Shown here: positions 8,489 through 16,725 of the stretch, one piece after another
Numbering within the stretch: position 1 is the first letter of the stretch
How the letters are laid out: every line of letters starts with the position of its first letter
From: Spongisporangium articulatum
GTDB lineage: Bacteria > Actinomycetota > Actinomycetes > Actinomycetales > Kineosporiaceae
Direction of reading: 5' to 3'
Assembly: GCF_044465595.1 (NCBI RefSeq)
Contig: NZ_JBITLV010000002.1
Coordinates: forward strand, 310,001 to 374,000
DNA: 64,000 nucleotides
The notes under the pieces: generated by a model
Seen by the model: the letters and a program-made list of their open reading frames with translations, nothing else
Database searches by the model: none
What the model was told of the DNA's origin: nothing
Position numbers and translations under genes: made by a program

Positions 8489-8667
8489 GCTTTGCGGTGA
8501 ACGCCGATCGGCGTTCACGGTCAGGCGGTCAGGCGGTCAGGCGGTCAGGCGGTCAGGCGGTCAGGCGGCCAGGCGGCCAGGCGGCCAGGCGGCCAGGCGG
8601 CCAGGCGACCGGGCGACCGGGACGACGGCGGCGCACACCGAACGCCGATCGGCGTTCACCGCAAAGC
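8489..8667. repeat. 28-bp inverted repeat framing a minisatellite
   Basis: Positions 8489-8516 and 8640-8667 are exact reverse complements. Each arm also contains its own palindrome built on GAACGCCGATCGGCGTTC; the left arm extends to 22 bp at 8497-8518. Between the arms lies an 8-bp tandem array. The whole block sits in the 311-bp gap between divergent genes. It resembles a small palindromic mobile or structural repeat rather than a promoter. Confidence 0.85.
8519..8622. repeat. 8-bp tandem array, 13 units
   Basis: Six copies of GGTCAGGC (8519-8566), five of GGCCAGGC (8567-8606), then the variants GACCGGGC and GACCGGGA. The T-to-C change divides the array into two homogeneous blocks, which suggests block-wise expansion. 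The unit length is not a multiple of three and no gene covers the array. Slippage variation between strains is likely. Confidence 0.9.
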
Positions 8668-8736
8668 AACCCGGCGCAGGGATGCCGAGTCCCGTCCTGT
8701 CCCGTCCTGTCCCGACCGGCAGGGAGAATCACCGCC

Positions 8737-9780
8737 ATGAGAGCCCTCGTGATCGACGCCTTCGGTGCCGTGCCGGCCGTCCGGGACCTGCCGGACCCGA
8801 CGGCCCCGCCGGGCGGGGTGGTCGTGCGGGTGGGCGCGACCGGGTTGTGCCGCAGCGACCACCACGCGATCGCCGGTCACGACTCCGACGTCACGCTGCC
8901 GCACGTGCCCGGGCACGAATTCGCCGGCACCGTCGAGGCCGTCGGTGAGGGTGTCGACGTACCGCTCGGGGCGCGGGTGACGGCGCCCTTCGTCCAGGCC
9001 TGCGGCCGCTGCGCGCAGTGCCTGGCCGGCGATCACCAGGTCTGCGCCCACCAGGTCCAGCCCGGGTTCACGACGGCGGGGGCCTTCGCCGAGTACGTCG
9101 TGGTCGTGAACGCCGCGGTGAACCTGGTCCGGCTGCCCGACGCCGTGACCGACGAGGCTGCGGCGCTGCTCGGCTGCCGGGTCGGGACGGCGTTCCGCGC
9201 CGTCACCGCCGTCGGTCGCCTGCGCGCGGGGGAGTGGGTCGCCGTGCACGGCTGCGGTGGGGTCGGGCTCGCGGCGGTCGAGATCGCGGCCGCCGCCGGG
9301 GCGCGGGTCGTCGCCGTCGACCTCAACCCCGCAGCCCTCGACCTGGCGAAGGAACTCGGCGCCGAGGCGGCGCTCGACGCGACCGGGCTCGAACCGGACG
9401 GCGCCGGGCACGTCGTGCGCGACCTCACCCGGGGCGGGGCGCACCTGAGCCTCGACGCGCTCGGCAGCCCGGCCACGTGCACCGCGAGTGTCACCGGGTT
9501 ACGGCCCCGCGGCCGGCACGTGCAGGTCGGCCTGCTCCTCGACGGGCCGACCCCCGTCCCGATGGACCTCGTCGTGGCCCGCGAGCTCGAGGTGCTCGGC
9601 AGCCACGGGATGGCCGCCCACTCCTACCCCGAACTGCTGGCCCTGGTCGCCACCGGCCGGCTCCGCCCCGAACGCGCCGTGACCGCGCGGGTCGGGCTGG
9701 CCGAGGCCGGGGTAAGGCTGCACGGGATGGGCGACGGGTCGCCCACCGGCGTCACCGTCGCCCACCCCGGCCGCCCCTGA
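8737..9780 (+). CDS. Zinc-dependent alcohol dehydrogenase (MDR family)
   Basis: 347 residues from the ATG at 8737, with AGGGAG about 10 nt upstream. Catalytic zinc ligands are C38 and H60-E61 in PGHEF. The structural zinc loop has C89, C92, C95 and C103. The Rossmann motif is GCGGVGLAAVEIAAAAGA. It oxidises an alcohol or reduces an aldehyde with NAD(P); the substrate is not predictable. The frame is open upstream through the tandem repeat, but that part is not coding. It stands alone, and its stop is 3 bp from the convergent ABC permease. Confidence 0.9.
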   Translation: MRALVIDAFGAVPAVRDLPDPTAPPGGVVVRVGATGLCRSDHHAIAGHDSDVTLPHVPGHEFAGTVEAVGEGVDVPLGARVTAPFVQACGRCAQCLAGDHQVCAHQVQPGFTTAGAFAEYVVVVNAAVNLVRLPDAVTDEAAALLGCRVGTAFRAVTAVGRLRAGEWVAVHGCGGVGLAAVEIAAAAGARVVAVDLNPAALDLAKELGAEAALDATGLEPDGAGHVVRDLTRGGAHLSLDALGSPATCTASVTGLRPRGRHVQVGLLLDGPTPVPMDLVVARELEVLGSHGMAAHSYPELLALVATGRLRPERAVTARVGLAEAGVRLHGMGDGSPTGVTVAHPGRP

Positions 9781-9783
9781 CCC

Positions 9784-10569
9784 TCAGGCGATCTCGCGAT
9801 GCAGCACCCGCCAGGTGCCGAACGCGATCGGCAGCAGGACCCAGATCGAGCCCGCCACCACGACCTGACCCCACAACTCGCCCGTCATGTGACCGTCGAG
9901 CAGCGGACTGGTCGCCCAGTTGATGTCGAACCAGTGCCAGGCCTCGGCGATCCGCGGCACGGTCTCGGACACGATCGACGACGCCGTCGGCAGCACGAAG
10001 AACAACACGATCGCGAACGGGGTGTTGAGCAGCGCCAGGCCGAACCCGACGCCGAGCAACGTCCCGATGATCTGGTTCAGCACCGATCCGCCGAGCGCAC
10101 CCGCGGTCAGCGTGTAGTCGCCCGAGCCCAGGTCGAAGGCGTTCACGAGCGCGGTGGCCACCAGCGCCACGGCGATCGCGAACACCACCGTCACCAGCGC
10201 CCAGCCGGTCGCGGCGATGAGCTTGGCGGCCACCACCCGGCCCCGGGACGGCACCAGGCTGAACGTCGTCAACGCCGTGCGCTGGGACCACTCGGTCGTC
10301 ACGGTCAGGATGCCCAGCACGGGCAGCAGCAGGCTCGACGGGACGAGCGTGATCTGCAGCAGCTGCGCGGCCCGCAACGAATCGTCGGGCGAGAAGGCCA
10401 GCATGAGGACGTTCACGGCGACCGAGAGCAGCAGGATCGCCGCCACCAGCCAGCGGCCCGACCGGGTGTCCACGAGCTTCCGGATCTCCACGGAGACCAG
10501 CAGCGGCAGAGACGGTTTCGTCGGCGCGGGCACTCCGGTCAGGGGCGGTGCGTAGGTGACGGTGCTCAT
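9784..10569 (-). CDS. ABC-2 type transporter permease
   Basis: 261 residues with six hydrophobic segments: WLVAAILLLSVAVNVLMLA, LVPSSLLLPVLGILTV, ALVTVVFAIAVALVATALV, IIGTLLGVGFGLALL, FAIVLFFVLPTASSIV and VVVAGSIWVLLPIAFG. This is the usual layout of the membrane half of actinobacterial two-gene exporters. The ATG at 10569 overlaps the stop of the ATPase gene (ATGA), so the two are translated together and should form one complex. The substrate is unknown; drug, peptide or lipid export is typical for the class. Confidence 0.88.
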   Translation of the reverse strand: MSTVTYAPPLTGVPAPTKPSLPLLVSVEIRKLVDTRSGRWLVAAILLLSVAVNVLMLAFSPDDSLRAAQLLQITLVPSSLLLPVLGILTVTTEWSQRTALTTFSLVPSRGRVVAAKLIAATGWALVTVVFAIAVALVATALVNAFDLGSGDYTLTAGALGGSVLNQIIGTLLGVGFGLALLNTPFAIVLFFVLPTASSIVSETVPRIAEAWHWFDINWATSPLLDGHMTGELWGQVVVAGSIWVLLPIAFGTWRVLHREIA

Positions 10570-11435
10570 CGGGTGACCTCCAGGAAGAACTCCTCCAGGC
10601 CGGCGCCGTCGGCGGCGCGCAGCTCGGTGACGACGACCCCGGCCTTCGCCGCGGCCAGCCCGACCGTCTCGATGTCGCCCTCGGCGAGGAGCGAACCGTC
10701 GGCCCGGCGGGTGGTGGGGATCCCCGCCCGCCGGAGGGCGTCGTCCAGCTCGAGCGGTTCGAGCCCGCGCACCACCACGCCGACCCCCGCGAGCAGCTCG
10801 CGGGTGCCGCCCGCGGCGCGAACCTGGCCACCGCCGATCATCACGAGATCGTCGGCGACGGCCTCGACCTCGCGCAGCAGGTGTGACGACAGCAGCACCG
10901 TGCCCCCGCGGTCGGCGAAGTCGCGCAGCAGTCCGCGCATCCAGAAGATGCCCTCCGGGTCGAGCCCGTTGGCCGGCTCGTCGAGGATCAGGGTGTGCGG
11001 GTCGCCGAGCAGCGCGTGGGCCAGGCCGAGTCGCTGTCGCATGCCCAGCGAGTAGGTGCCGACCCGCTTGCGCTCCGCCTGGCCCAGCTGCACCAGGTCC
11101 AGCAGGTCACCGACCCGCGCGTCCGGTACGCCGAGAACCTTCGCCGACAACCGCAGGATCTCGCGGCCGGTGCGGCCCGGATGCTGGGCCGAGGCGTCGA
11201 GCAGCACGCCCACCGAGCGGCCCGGGTTGACCAGGTCACGGTAGGGGAGTCCGTCGATCGTGGCGGTGCCCGAGGTGGGGCGGGTCAGGCCGCAGACCAT
11301 CCGCAGTGTGGTCGACTTCCCCGCGCCGTTGGGGCCGAGGAAGCCGGTGACGGTGCCGGTCTCGCAGACGAAGGAGACGTCGCGCACGGCGGCGTGCTCG
11401 CCGTAGCGCCTGGTCAGGTTCTGCACTGTGATCAT
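10566..11435 (-). CDS. ABC transporter ATP-binding protein
   Basis: 289 residues with Walker A GPNGAGKST (about 34-42), signature YSLGMRQRLGLA and Walker B LILDEPANGLDPEG. The C-terminal extension of about 90 residues is typical of ABC-2 drug/bacitracin-type exporter ATPases. It is the first gene of a two-gene operon with the permease. It lies back to back with the sensor kinase at 11576. A NarL-type system next to an ABC-2 exporter is often its regulator. Confidence 0.92.
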   Translation of the reverse strand: MITVQNLTRRYGEHAAVRDVSFVCETGTVTGFLGPNGAGKSTTLRMVCGLTRPTSGTATIDGLPYRDLVNPGRSVGVLLDASAQHPGRTGREILRLSAKVLGVPDARVGDLLDLVQLGQAERKRVGTYSLGMRQRLGLAHALLGDPHTLILDEPANGLDPEGIFWMRGLLRDFADRGGTVLLSSHLLREVEAVADDLVMIGGGQVRAAGGTRELLAGVGVVVRGLEPLELDDALRRAGIPTTRRADGSLLAEGDIETVGLAAAKAGVVVTELRAADGAGLEEFFLEVTR

Positions 11436-11563
11436 GCGTTCCAGGCTGGCCGCGCCCGCCGCCCGGCGGCAGCCGCCGTCGGTCGAGAACCGATGGCCGA
11501 AGGTCGATGACCCGCCCGGCTCACCCCCTACCCAGGTAGCTGGTGGGCCCGGATCGGCCCGCC

Positions 11564-11569
11564 TAGGCT
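11564..11569 (+). promoter_or_regulatory. TANNNT box placed for a leaderless transcript
   Basis: TAGGCT ends 6 nt before the GTG of the kinase gene, with no Shine-Dalgarno in between. In actinobacteria this spacing is the usual sign that transcription begins at the start codon. It supports GTG 11576 as the start. Confidence 0.55.
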
Positions 11570-11575
11570 CGACTG

Positions 11576-12871
11576 GTGCTGGACGTCAGGCCTGGAGAGC
11601 GGCCCCTGGAGCCGCCTGGGCGGCCGCCTGTGGAGCTGCCCGGGTTATTGCCCGGGTCCCTGCTCGGCGAGGGCACGGGACGCCGGTCGGGCCGCGACTG
11701 GGTGGTCGACCTGATCGCCTTCTGGGCGGCCGTCGGAGTCGGCCTGGCCGTGTTCGTCGGCTCGCCCGACCTGCACGAGAAACCCCGCTGGTTCCTGGCC
11801 CTCGACCTGGTCGGCGGCATCGCGCTGTGCCTCGCCCTGTGGTGGCGTCGCGCGTATCCCACGCAGATCGCATGGGCCGCGGCCCTGCTGGGGGCTTTCT
11901 CGGCGATGTCCGCCGGGGCGGCACTCGTCGCCCTGTTCAGCGTGGCCGTGCACCGCCGGGCCGGGGTCTGTCTGCCCATCGCGGGGGTGGGGCTGGCCCT
12001 GACCGTGCCGTACGAGTTCCTGCGCGGCGGTGACGAGTTGCCCTGGCCGGTCACCCTCGTGATCGTCGCGCTGCTCCTGCTGGTCGTCGTCGGCTGGGGG
12101 ATGCTCGTGCGGGCCCGCCGCCAGCTCGTCGTCTCGTTGCGCGACCGCGCGGGGCGCGCCGAGGCCGAGCAGCAGCTGCGCGTCGAGCAGGCCCGCCAGA
12201 CCGAGCGGGCCCGGATCGCTCGCGAGATGCACGACGTCCTGGCCCACCGGATCTCCCTGGTCAGCCTCCACGCCGGGGCGCTGGAGTACCGGGCCGACGC
12301 GTCGCCGGACGACGTGGCCCGCTCCGCCGCGGTGATCCGGCAGAGCGCGCACGAGGCGCTGCAGGACCTGCGCGAGATCCTCGGCGTGCTGCGTACCTAC
12401 GACAGCACCGACGACGCCTCGCCCGACGACCAGGTGGCGCGCCCCGTCCCCACGCTGGCCGACGTCCCGCGGCTGGTCGAGGAGTCGCGGGCGGCCGGGA
12501 TGCGGGTCGACCTCGGGGGCCTGCCCGTCGACGTCCCGGTGCCCGCCGGGTCCGGCCGGACCGCGTACCGCGTGGTGCAGGAGGGCCTGACCAACGCCCG
12601 CAAGCACGCAGCCGGGGCGCGGGTCACGGTCACGCTGTCCGGCGGCCCGGGAGCCGGTCTGAGCGTGGACGTCCGCAACGCGCGTCCGGTCGGCCCGCCG
12701 CCCGCCCCGGCCGACGCCATCCCGGGCGCCGGGCAGGGCCTGGCCGGGTTGGCCGAACGGGTCGGCGTCGCCGGTGGCCGGCTCGCCTACGGGTACGACG
12801 GTCCGACCTGGCGCCTGACCGCGTGGGTGCCGTGGCCGGGGCCGGGGCCGGGGCCGGGGCCGGTCGCGTGA
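11576..12871 (+). CDS. NarL-type sensor histidine kinase
   Basis: 431 residues. The N-terminal half has about five to six membrane helices (for example VVDLIAFWAAVGVGLAVFVG, FLALDLVGGIALCLALWW and VTLVIVALLLLVVVGWGML). A HisKA_3 dimerisation helix follows, with phospho-acceptor H219 in REMHDVLAHRISLV. The ATPase domain ends in GQGLAGLAERVGVAGG. The tail is a run of Gly-Pro encoded by a 6-bp repeat. The GTG start is supported by a TANNNT box 6 nt upstream. It overlaps its response regulator by 4 bp. The signal is unknown; the adjacent ABC exporter suggests an envelope or drug stress role. Confidence 0.92.
   Translation: MLDVRPGERPLEPPGRPPVELPGLLPGSLLGEGTGRRSGRDWVVDLIAFWAAVGVGLAVFVGSPDLHEKPRWFLALDLVGGIALCLALWWRRAYPTQIAWAAALLGAFSAMSAGAALVALFSVAVHRRAGVCLPIAGVGLALTVPYEFLRGGDELPWPVTLVIVALLLLVVVGWGMLVRARRQLVVSLRDRAGRAEAEQQLRVEQARQTERARIAREMHDVLAHRISLVSLHAGALEYRADASPDDVARSAAVIRQSAHEALQDLREILGVLRTYDSTDDASPDDQVARPVPTLADVPRLVEESRAAGMRVDLGGLPVDVPVPAGSGRTAYRVVQEGLTNARKHAAGARVTVTLSGGPGAGLSVDVRNARPVGPPPAPADAIPGAGQGLAGLAERVGVAGGRLAYGYDGPTWRLTAWVPWPGPGPGPGPVA
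12834..12863 (+). repeat. GGCCGG hexanucleotide repeat, five units, in frame
   Basis: Five tandem copies of GGCCGG at the very 3' end of the kinase gene encode an alternating Pro-Gly tail. Being a multiple of three, gain or loss of units changes tail length without frameshift. The repeat lies just ahead of the coupled response-regulator start. Confidence 0.85.
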
Positions 12872-13545
12872 GCGGGACCGGAGTGGGCGTCCGGGTGCTC
12901 GTGGTGGACGACGACGCCCTCGTCCGCGCGGGCCTCGCCATGATCCTCGGCGGGGCCGACGGGATCACCGTGGTCGGTGAGGCCGCGGACGGTGCCGAGG
13001 TGCCGGCGGCCGTCGAGCGCACGGCGCCCGACGTCGTCCTGATGGACATCCGGATGCCGGGCGTCGACGGCCTGACCGCCACCGAGCGGCTCCGGGCCCG
13101 GCCCGAGGCGCCGCAGGTCGTCGTCCTGACCACGTTCGACGCCGACTCCGACGTGCTGCGGGCGCTGCGGGCCGGCGCCGCCGGGTTCCTCCTGAAGGAC
13201 ACCCCGCCCGCGGAGATCGTGCGGGCCGTGCACCTGGTCGCGGCCGGGGAGGCGATGCTGTCCCCGACCGTGACCCGGCGGCTGCTCGACCACGTCTCCG
13301 ACGCCGGCCCGGCCGGGGCCGACGACCGGCGCGGCCGGGCGCGCACGCTGGTGGAACGGCTGTCCGCGCGGGAGCGGGAGGTCGCGCTGGCGGTGGGCCG
13401 GGGCAGCTCGAACGCGGAGATCGCGGCCGAGCTGTACATGAGCGTGGCCACGGTGAAGGCCCACGTGTCGCGGCTGCTGGCCAAGCTCGAGGCCGCCAAC
13501 CGGGTGCAGATAGCGCTGACCGTGCACGACGCCGACCTGCTGTGA
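12868..13545 (+). CDS. NarL/FixJ-family response regulator
   Basis: 225 residues from the GTG at 12868, which overlaps the kinase stop (GTGA). The receiver domain has the acidic pair in VVDDDALVRAGL, phospho-acceptor D60 in VVLMDIRMPGVDG, and FLLKD carrying the conserved Lys. A LuxR-type helix-turn-helix sits near the C-terminus (LSAREREVALAVGRG, NAEIAAELYMSVATVKAH). It is the cognate partner of the preceding kinase. The targets may include the adjacent ABC exporter. Confidence 0.93.
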   Translation: MSGTGVGVRVLVVDDDALVRAGLAMILGGADGITVVGEAADGAEVPAAVERTAPDVVLMDIRMPGVDGLTATERLRARPEAPQVVVLTTFDADSDVLRALRAGAAGFLLKDTPPAEIVRAVHLVAAGEAMLSPTVTRRLLDHVSDAGPAGADDRRGRARTLVERLSAREREVALAVGRGSSNAEIAAELYMSVATVKAHVSRLLAKLEAANRVQIALTVHDADLL

Positions 13546-13573
13546 CCGGATCGGCAGGAATTCGGGGTGTCCC

Positions 13574-14446
13574 GTGGATCCCCACCGATGTGAGAGTATC
13601 GGCGGCTACGACCAAACCCGCCGGCCACGCATAGCTGCGGGCCTGGCCCGAACCTTGGGGGTTCCGCTGACGACACCAGATGTCGCGAGCGATGCCTTCG
13701 ACTTCTCCAGGCCGTTCCGCCTGGCGGGGCTGGGTGTGCACCTCTACACGGCCAGCGGCACCGTCCTGGCCTTCCTCGTCGTCACTGCCGCCATCGACGG
13801 CGACGCCAAGCGGGCCCTGTGGGTCAGCTTCGCCGCGCTGATCATCGACGGCACCGACGGCATGCTGGCCCGGCGGTTCCGGGTCAAGGAGACGATCCCG
13901 TCGTTCGACGGGGCGATGCTCGACAACATCGTCGACTACATCACCTACGTCTTCGCGCCCGTGGTGCTGCTCTGGACCGGCGGCTACCTGCCCTCGGGCA
14001 CCGCCGGGGCCGCGCTGGCCTTCGCGCCGCTGCTGGCCTCCAGCTACCAGTTCTGCCGGGTCGACGCCAAGACGGAGGACCACTTCTTCCTCGGCTTCCC
14101 GAGCTACTGGAACGTGGTCGCGTTCTACGTGGTCGTGATGGACCTGTCGGTCGCCACGACCGCGACGATCCTCGTGGTCTGCTCGGCGCTGGTGTTCGTC
14201 CCCCTGAAGTACATCTACCCGTCCCGGACGGCGGCCCTGCGGCGCACCAACATCGCCGCCACCGCGGTCTGGCTGGTCACCTACGCCGTGCTGCTGGCCC
14301 AGGTGCCCGACCCGAACGGCATCGTGCTGGGCATCTCGTTCGCCTACCTCGCGTACTACGTGGGGGCGAGCCTGTGGCTGACGATGCAGCGGCGTCGCGC
14401 CCCCGAGGCGACCCCGCGCGAACTGGAGCCGGCCGGCCAGCAATGA
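13574..14446 (+). CDS. CDP-alcohol phosphatidyltransferase, phosphatidylcholine synthase-like
   Basis: An integral membrane protein of up to 290 residues. The active-site motif is DGTDGMLARRF, followed by FDGAMLDNIVDY. These supply the conserved Asp residues and the Arg that bind CDP-diacylglycerol and Mg. The stretch AKTEDHFFLGFPSYWN resembles bacterial phosphatidylcholine synthases (Pcs), which condense CDP-DAG with choline. Other head groups are possible. The start is uncertain: GTG 13574 has GGGG 7 nt upstream, but the first 30 residues look unconserved and TTG 13655 is an alternative. It is followed after 7 bp by a DMT-like gene, so the two form an operon. Confidence 0.8.
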   Translation: MDPHRCESIGGYDQTRRPRIAAGLARTLGVPLTTPDVASDAFDFSRPFRLAGLGVHLYTASGTVLAFLVVTAAIDGDAKRALWVSFAALIIDGTDGMLARRFRVKETIPSFDGAMLDNIVDYITYVFAPVVLLWTGGYLPSGTAGAALAFAPLLASSYQFCRVDAKTEDHFFLGFPSYWNVVAFYVVVMDLSVATTATILVVCSALVFVPLKYIYPSRTAALRRTNIAATAVWLVTYAVLLAQVPDPNGIVLGISFAYLAYYVGASLWLTMQRRRAPEATPRELEPAGQQ

Positions 14447-14453
14447 GGTTCTG

Positions 14454-15332
14454 ATGCTGCTGGGTGTCGCCTGCGCTCTGGGCGCGGCGCTCGTCTACGG
14501 CGTGGCCTCGATCCTCCAGGCGATCGGTGCGCGCCAGGTGGAGCACACCCATCGGATGGACCCGTTCGTCCTGTTCGCCCTGCTTCGCCGGCCCTTGTAC
14601 GCCCTGGCGCTCGGCCTGACGCTGGCCGGTTTCGTGCTGCACCTGATCGCGTTGCGCACCCTGCCGCTGTACCTGGCCCAGTCCGCGATCGCCGCCAGCC
14701 TGGCCGTCACGGCGGTGCTGGCGGTGTTCACGTACGGCGAGCCGTTGGCCCGCCGCGAGTGGGGCGCCGTCGGCTGCGTGGTCGGGGGGCTGGTGCTGCT
14801 CACCCTGGCCGGGGGCGACGTGGGGGAGTCGGAGGCCTCCGGTGCCCTGGAGCTCGGCCTGCTGGGGACGCTGGCGGTGCTCGTGGTCGGCGGGGCCGCC
14901 GCCTGGCGGGTGCACAGCCGGGGTGCGACGGCCGCTCTGGGCGCGTTCGCCGGTCTGGGCTACGCGGTGGTCGGGGTGTGCGGCCGGGTGCTGCCGGACA
15001 TCGGGCTCGACCTGGTCACGTCGCCGGTGGCCTACGTGATGGCGGCCGCCGCGGGCCTGGCGTTCCTGCTCTACTCGATCGCCCTGCAGCGGGGGGCGGT
15101 GACGACGGTGACCGGGCCGATGATCGCCTTGCAGACGGCGGGACCGTCGTTGGTCGGGCTGCTGTTCCTCGGTGACACCGTACGTTCCGGGTGGGCGGTC
15201 GGGGCCGTGGCGGGGTTCGCCCTGACGGCGTTCGGGACGTTGGTGCTGGTCCGGTTCGAGGGCGGGCCGGACGCGGGCACGTCCGACGTCAGCCCAGCAG
15301 CCGCTGCACCGACACCGCCAGCAGCGCCGTAG
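14454..15332 (+). CDS. DMT/EamA-like integral membrane protein
   Basis: 292 residues with about nine hydrophobic helices in a tandem-repeat EamA-like layout (LLGVACALGAALVYGVASIL opening; ALTAFGTLVLVRF last helix) and a short Ala/Pro-rich cytoplasmic tail. It is probably a metabolite transporter or a lipid-associated membrane protein. It begins 7 bp after the phosphatidyltransferase stop. Co-expression suggests a role in supply or flipping of a phospholipid precursor, which is inference. NIPA-like proteins are an alternative family. Confidence 0.78.
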   Translation: MLLGVACALGAALVYGVASILQAIGARQVEHTHRMDPFVLFALLRRPLYALALGLTLAGFVLHLIALRTLPLYLAQSAIAASLAVTAVLAVFTYGEPLARREWGAVGCVVGGLVLLTLAGGDVGESEASGALELGLLGTLAVLVVGGAAAWRVHSRGATAALGAFAGLGYAVVGVCGRVLPDIGLDLVTSPVAYVMAAAAGLAFLLYSIALQRGAVTTVTGPMIALQTAGPSLVGLLFLGDTVRSGWAVGAVAGFALTAFGTLVLVRFEGGPDAGTSDVSPAAAAPTPPAAP

Positions 15333-15393
15333 CGCCGGTCACGAGGGCGAGCAGCCCGAACGACGCCACCCAGTAGTCGACCCGATGTCTCAC
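15289..15393 (-). CDS. Possible 34-residue single-pass membrane peptide
   Basis: A short frame from GTG 15393 to TGA at 15289 encodes Arg/His-containing first residues followed by one hydrophobic helix (YWVASFGLLALVTGATALL) and a basic end. It overlaps the 3' end of the DMT-like gene by 44 bp on the opposite strand. The pattern looks like a real membrane peptide, but there is no clear Shine-Dalgarno and only a GTG start. Confidence is low. Confidence 0.3.
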   Translation of the reverse strand: MRHRVDYWVASFGLLALVTGATALLAVSVQRLLG

Positions 15394-15427
15394 CCGCAGG
15401 TCATCGGCAGGTCACTCCTCCCACTTG

Positions 15428-15459
15428 CTCGTGATCACGCCTAATTCCATGATCACGAG
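15428..15459. repeat. CTCGTGATCA inverted repeat between convergent genes
   Basis: CTCGTGATCA (15428-15437) and TGATCACGAG (15450-15459) form a 10-bp stem with a 12-nt loop that is AT-richer than its surroundings. It covers the stop of the MFS gene and lies after the DMT gene. The TGATCA core recurs at 18410-18545, 31405 and 32288, so this is one member of a dispersed family. Confidence 0.7.
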
Positions 15460-16706
15460 GAGGCGAGGTGCTCGGCGCGGGCGAAGACCGGGGCGAGGGC
15501 CGATACGCCCAGGGCCATCAGCAGGGCCACGACGAGACCGACGCGCAGCGACGCCAACGCCCCGACGGCGCCCACCGCGGCGGCCCCGATCAACGACCCG
15601 GCGTAGTTGAAGACGTTGAGCCGGGCGATGGCCGTGTCGACGGCGACGCTGTCGTAGCGGCCGTCCCCGGCCGACGCCAGCTGGGCGACGGCGGTGAAAC
15701 ACAACGGCGCGACGACCGGCAGGCCCACGCCGATCAGCGTGAACCCGGCCACCGCGACCGCGGCGTTCGGGGCCAGCACCACCACGAGCGCGCCGAGCGT
15801 GCCGATCGCGGCGGCCGCGCGCACGGTGCTCGCCGCGCCGAACCGGTTCGCGGCCCGGTCGCCGCCGAGCCGGGACAGCAGCGCGGTGACCTGGTAACCG
15901 GCGTAGCCCAGCGCCGTCCAGGTCCCGGCGTGCAGGTCCTCCAGGTACAGCGCACTCCAGTTCGAGACCGACGAGTCCACCGCCCAGAACGCCGTCAGGG
16001 CCAGACCGACCAGCAGGACGGGTCGGGCCGCCGACATGCCCCCGGCGGCCGGCGCGGCCACCTCGGGGGCCGAGCGGTCGTCGTCCACCGGCTCCTCCGG
16101 GGTCACGACGTGGCCCTCGCCGGGCGGCACGAGCCGGGGCCCCAGCCGCCAGCCGGCCAGCAGCGCGACCACGGCGACCGGGGCGAGCGAGGCCGACAGG
16201 TCGAGGTCGACCTGTTCGCCGAGCGCCACGTACAACGCCCCGGCGATCGCGGCGGCGCTCCACGACGCATGGAACGAGGCGATCAGGCTGCGCCCGTAGC
16301 GGGCCTGGACGGCGACGCCCTGCATGTTCGAGGTCGCGTCGACGCCGCCGACGGCCAGCCCGTAGAAGGCGAAGCCGACCGCGGCCACGCCGAAGCCGGC
16401 GTTCAGCGTCAGCAGCGCCAGGCTCACCCCGACGAGCAGGAGGCTGACCTGCAGGGCCACCCGGCTGGAGGCCCGGGCGGCGAGGGCCTCCGACGCGACG
16501 CTGCCCACCCCGGCCAGCACCGTGACCATCAGGACGACGGCGGTCACGGCGCCGTCGCCGAGGGCGTAGCGGTCGCTGAACTGGGGGAGGTGGGTGACGA
16601 GCACGGAGAAGCCGAGGCCCTGCACGGCGAAGGCCAGGCTCACGGCGATTCGTGACTGACGGTCATCGAAAGTTCCCCTGCGTGGCGGAACGCTGGGCGG
16701 GGGCAT
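15453..16706 (-). CDS. MFS transporter
   Basis: 417 residues with 12 predicted hydrophobic segments in two blocks of six, separated by a charged loop (EEPVDDDRSAPE). The motif RYGRSLIASFHASWSAAAIAGA matches the FucP/MdfA-like branch often called YbjJ-type. The substrate is unknown. The start is taken as ATG 16706 (MPPPSVPPRRG), because the frame further upstream overlaps the divergent kinase gene and has no membrane character. The promoters of the two divergent genes must overlap within about 30 bp. Confidence 0.85.
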   Translation of the reverse strand: MPPPSVPPRRGTFDDRQSRIAVSLAFAVQGLGFSVLVTHLPQFSDRYALGDGAVTAVVLMVTVLAGVGSVASEALAARASSRVALQVSLLLVGVSLALLTLNAGFGVAAVGFAFYGLAVGGVDATSNMQGVAVQARYGRSLIASFHASWSAAAIAGALYVALGEQVDLDLSASLAPVAVVALLAGWRLGPRLVPPGEGHVVTPEEPVDDDRSAPEVAAPAAGGMSAARPVLLVGLALTAFWAVDSSVSNWSALYLEDLHAGTWTALGYAGYQVTALLSRLGGDRAANRFGAASTVRAAAAIGTLGALVVVLAPNAAVAVAGFTLIGVGLPVVAPLCFTAVAQLASAGDGRYDSVAVDTAIARLNVFNYAGSLIGAAAVGAVGALASLRVGLVVALLMALGVSALAPVFARAEHLASS

Positions 16707-16712
16707 GGTGCC

Positions 16713-16718
16713 TACCGT
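16713..16718 (+). promoter_or_regulatory. TANNNT box 7 nt before the kinase ATG
   Basis: TACCGT ends 7 nt before ATG 16726, with no Shine-Dalgarno. This fits a leaderless mRNA and favours 16726 over the in-frame ATG at 16705. Confidence 0.5.
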
Positions 16719-16725
16719 AGAACGT

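Noticed and set aside
8519..8622. CRISPR-like array
   Set aside because: Units are only 8 bp and contiguous, with no spacers and no cas genes nearby; it is a minisatellite.
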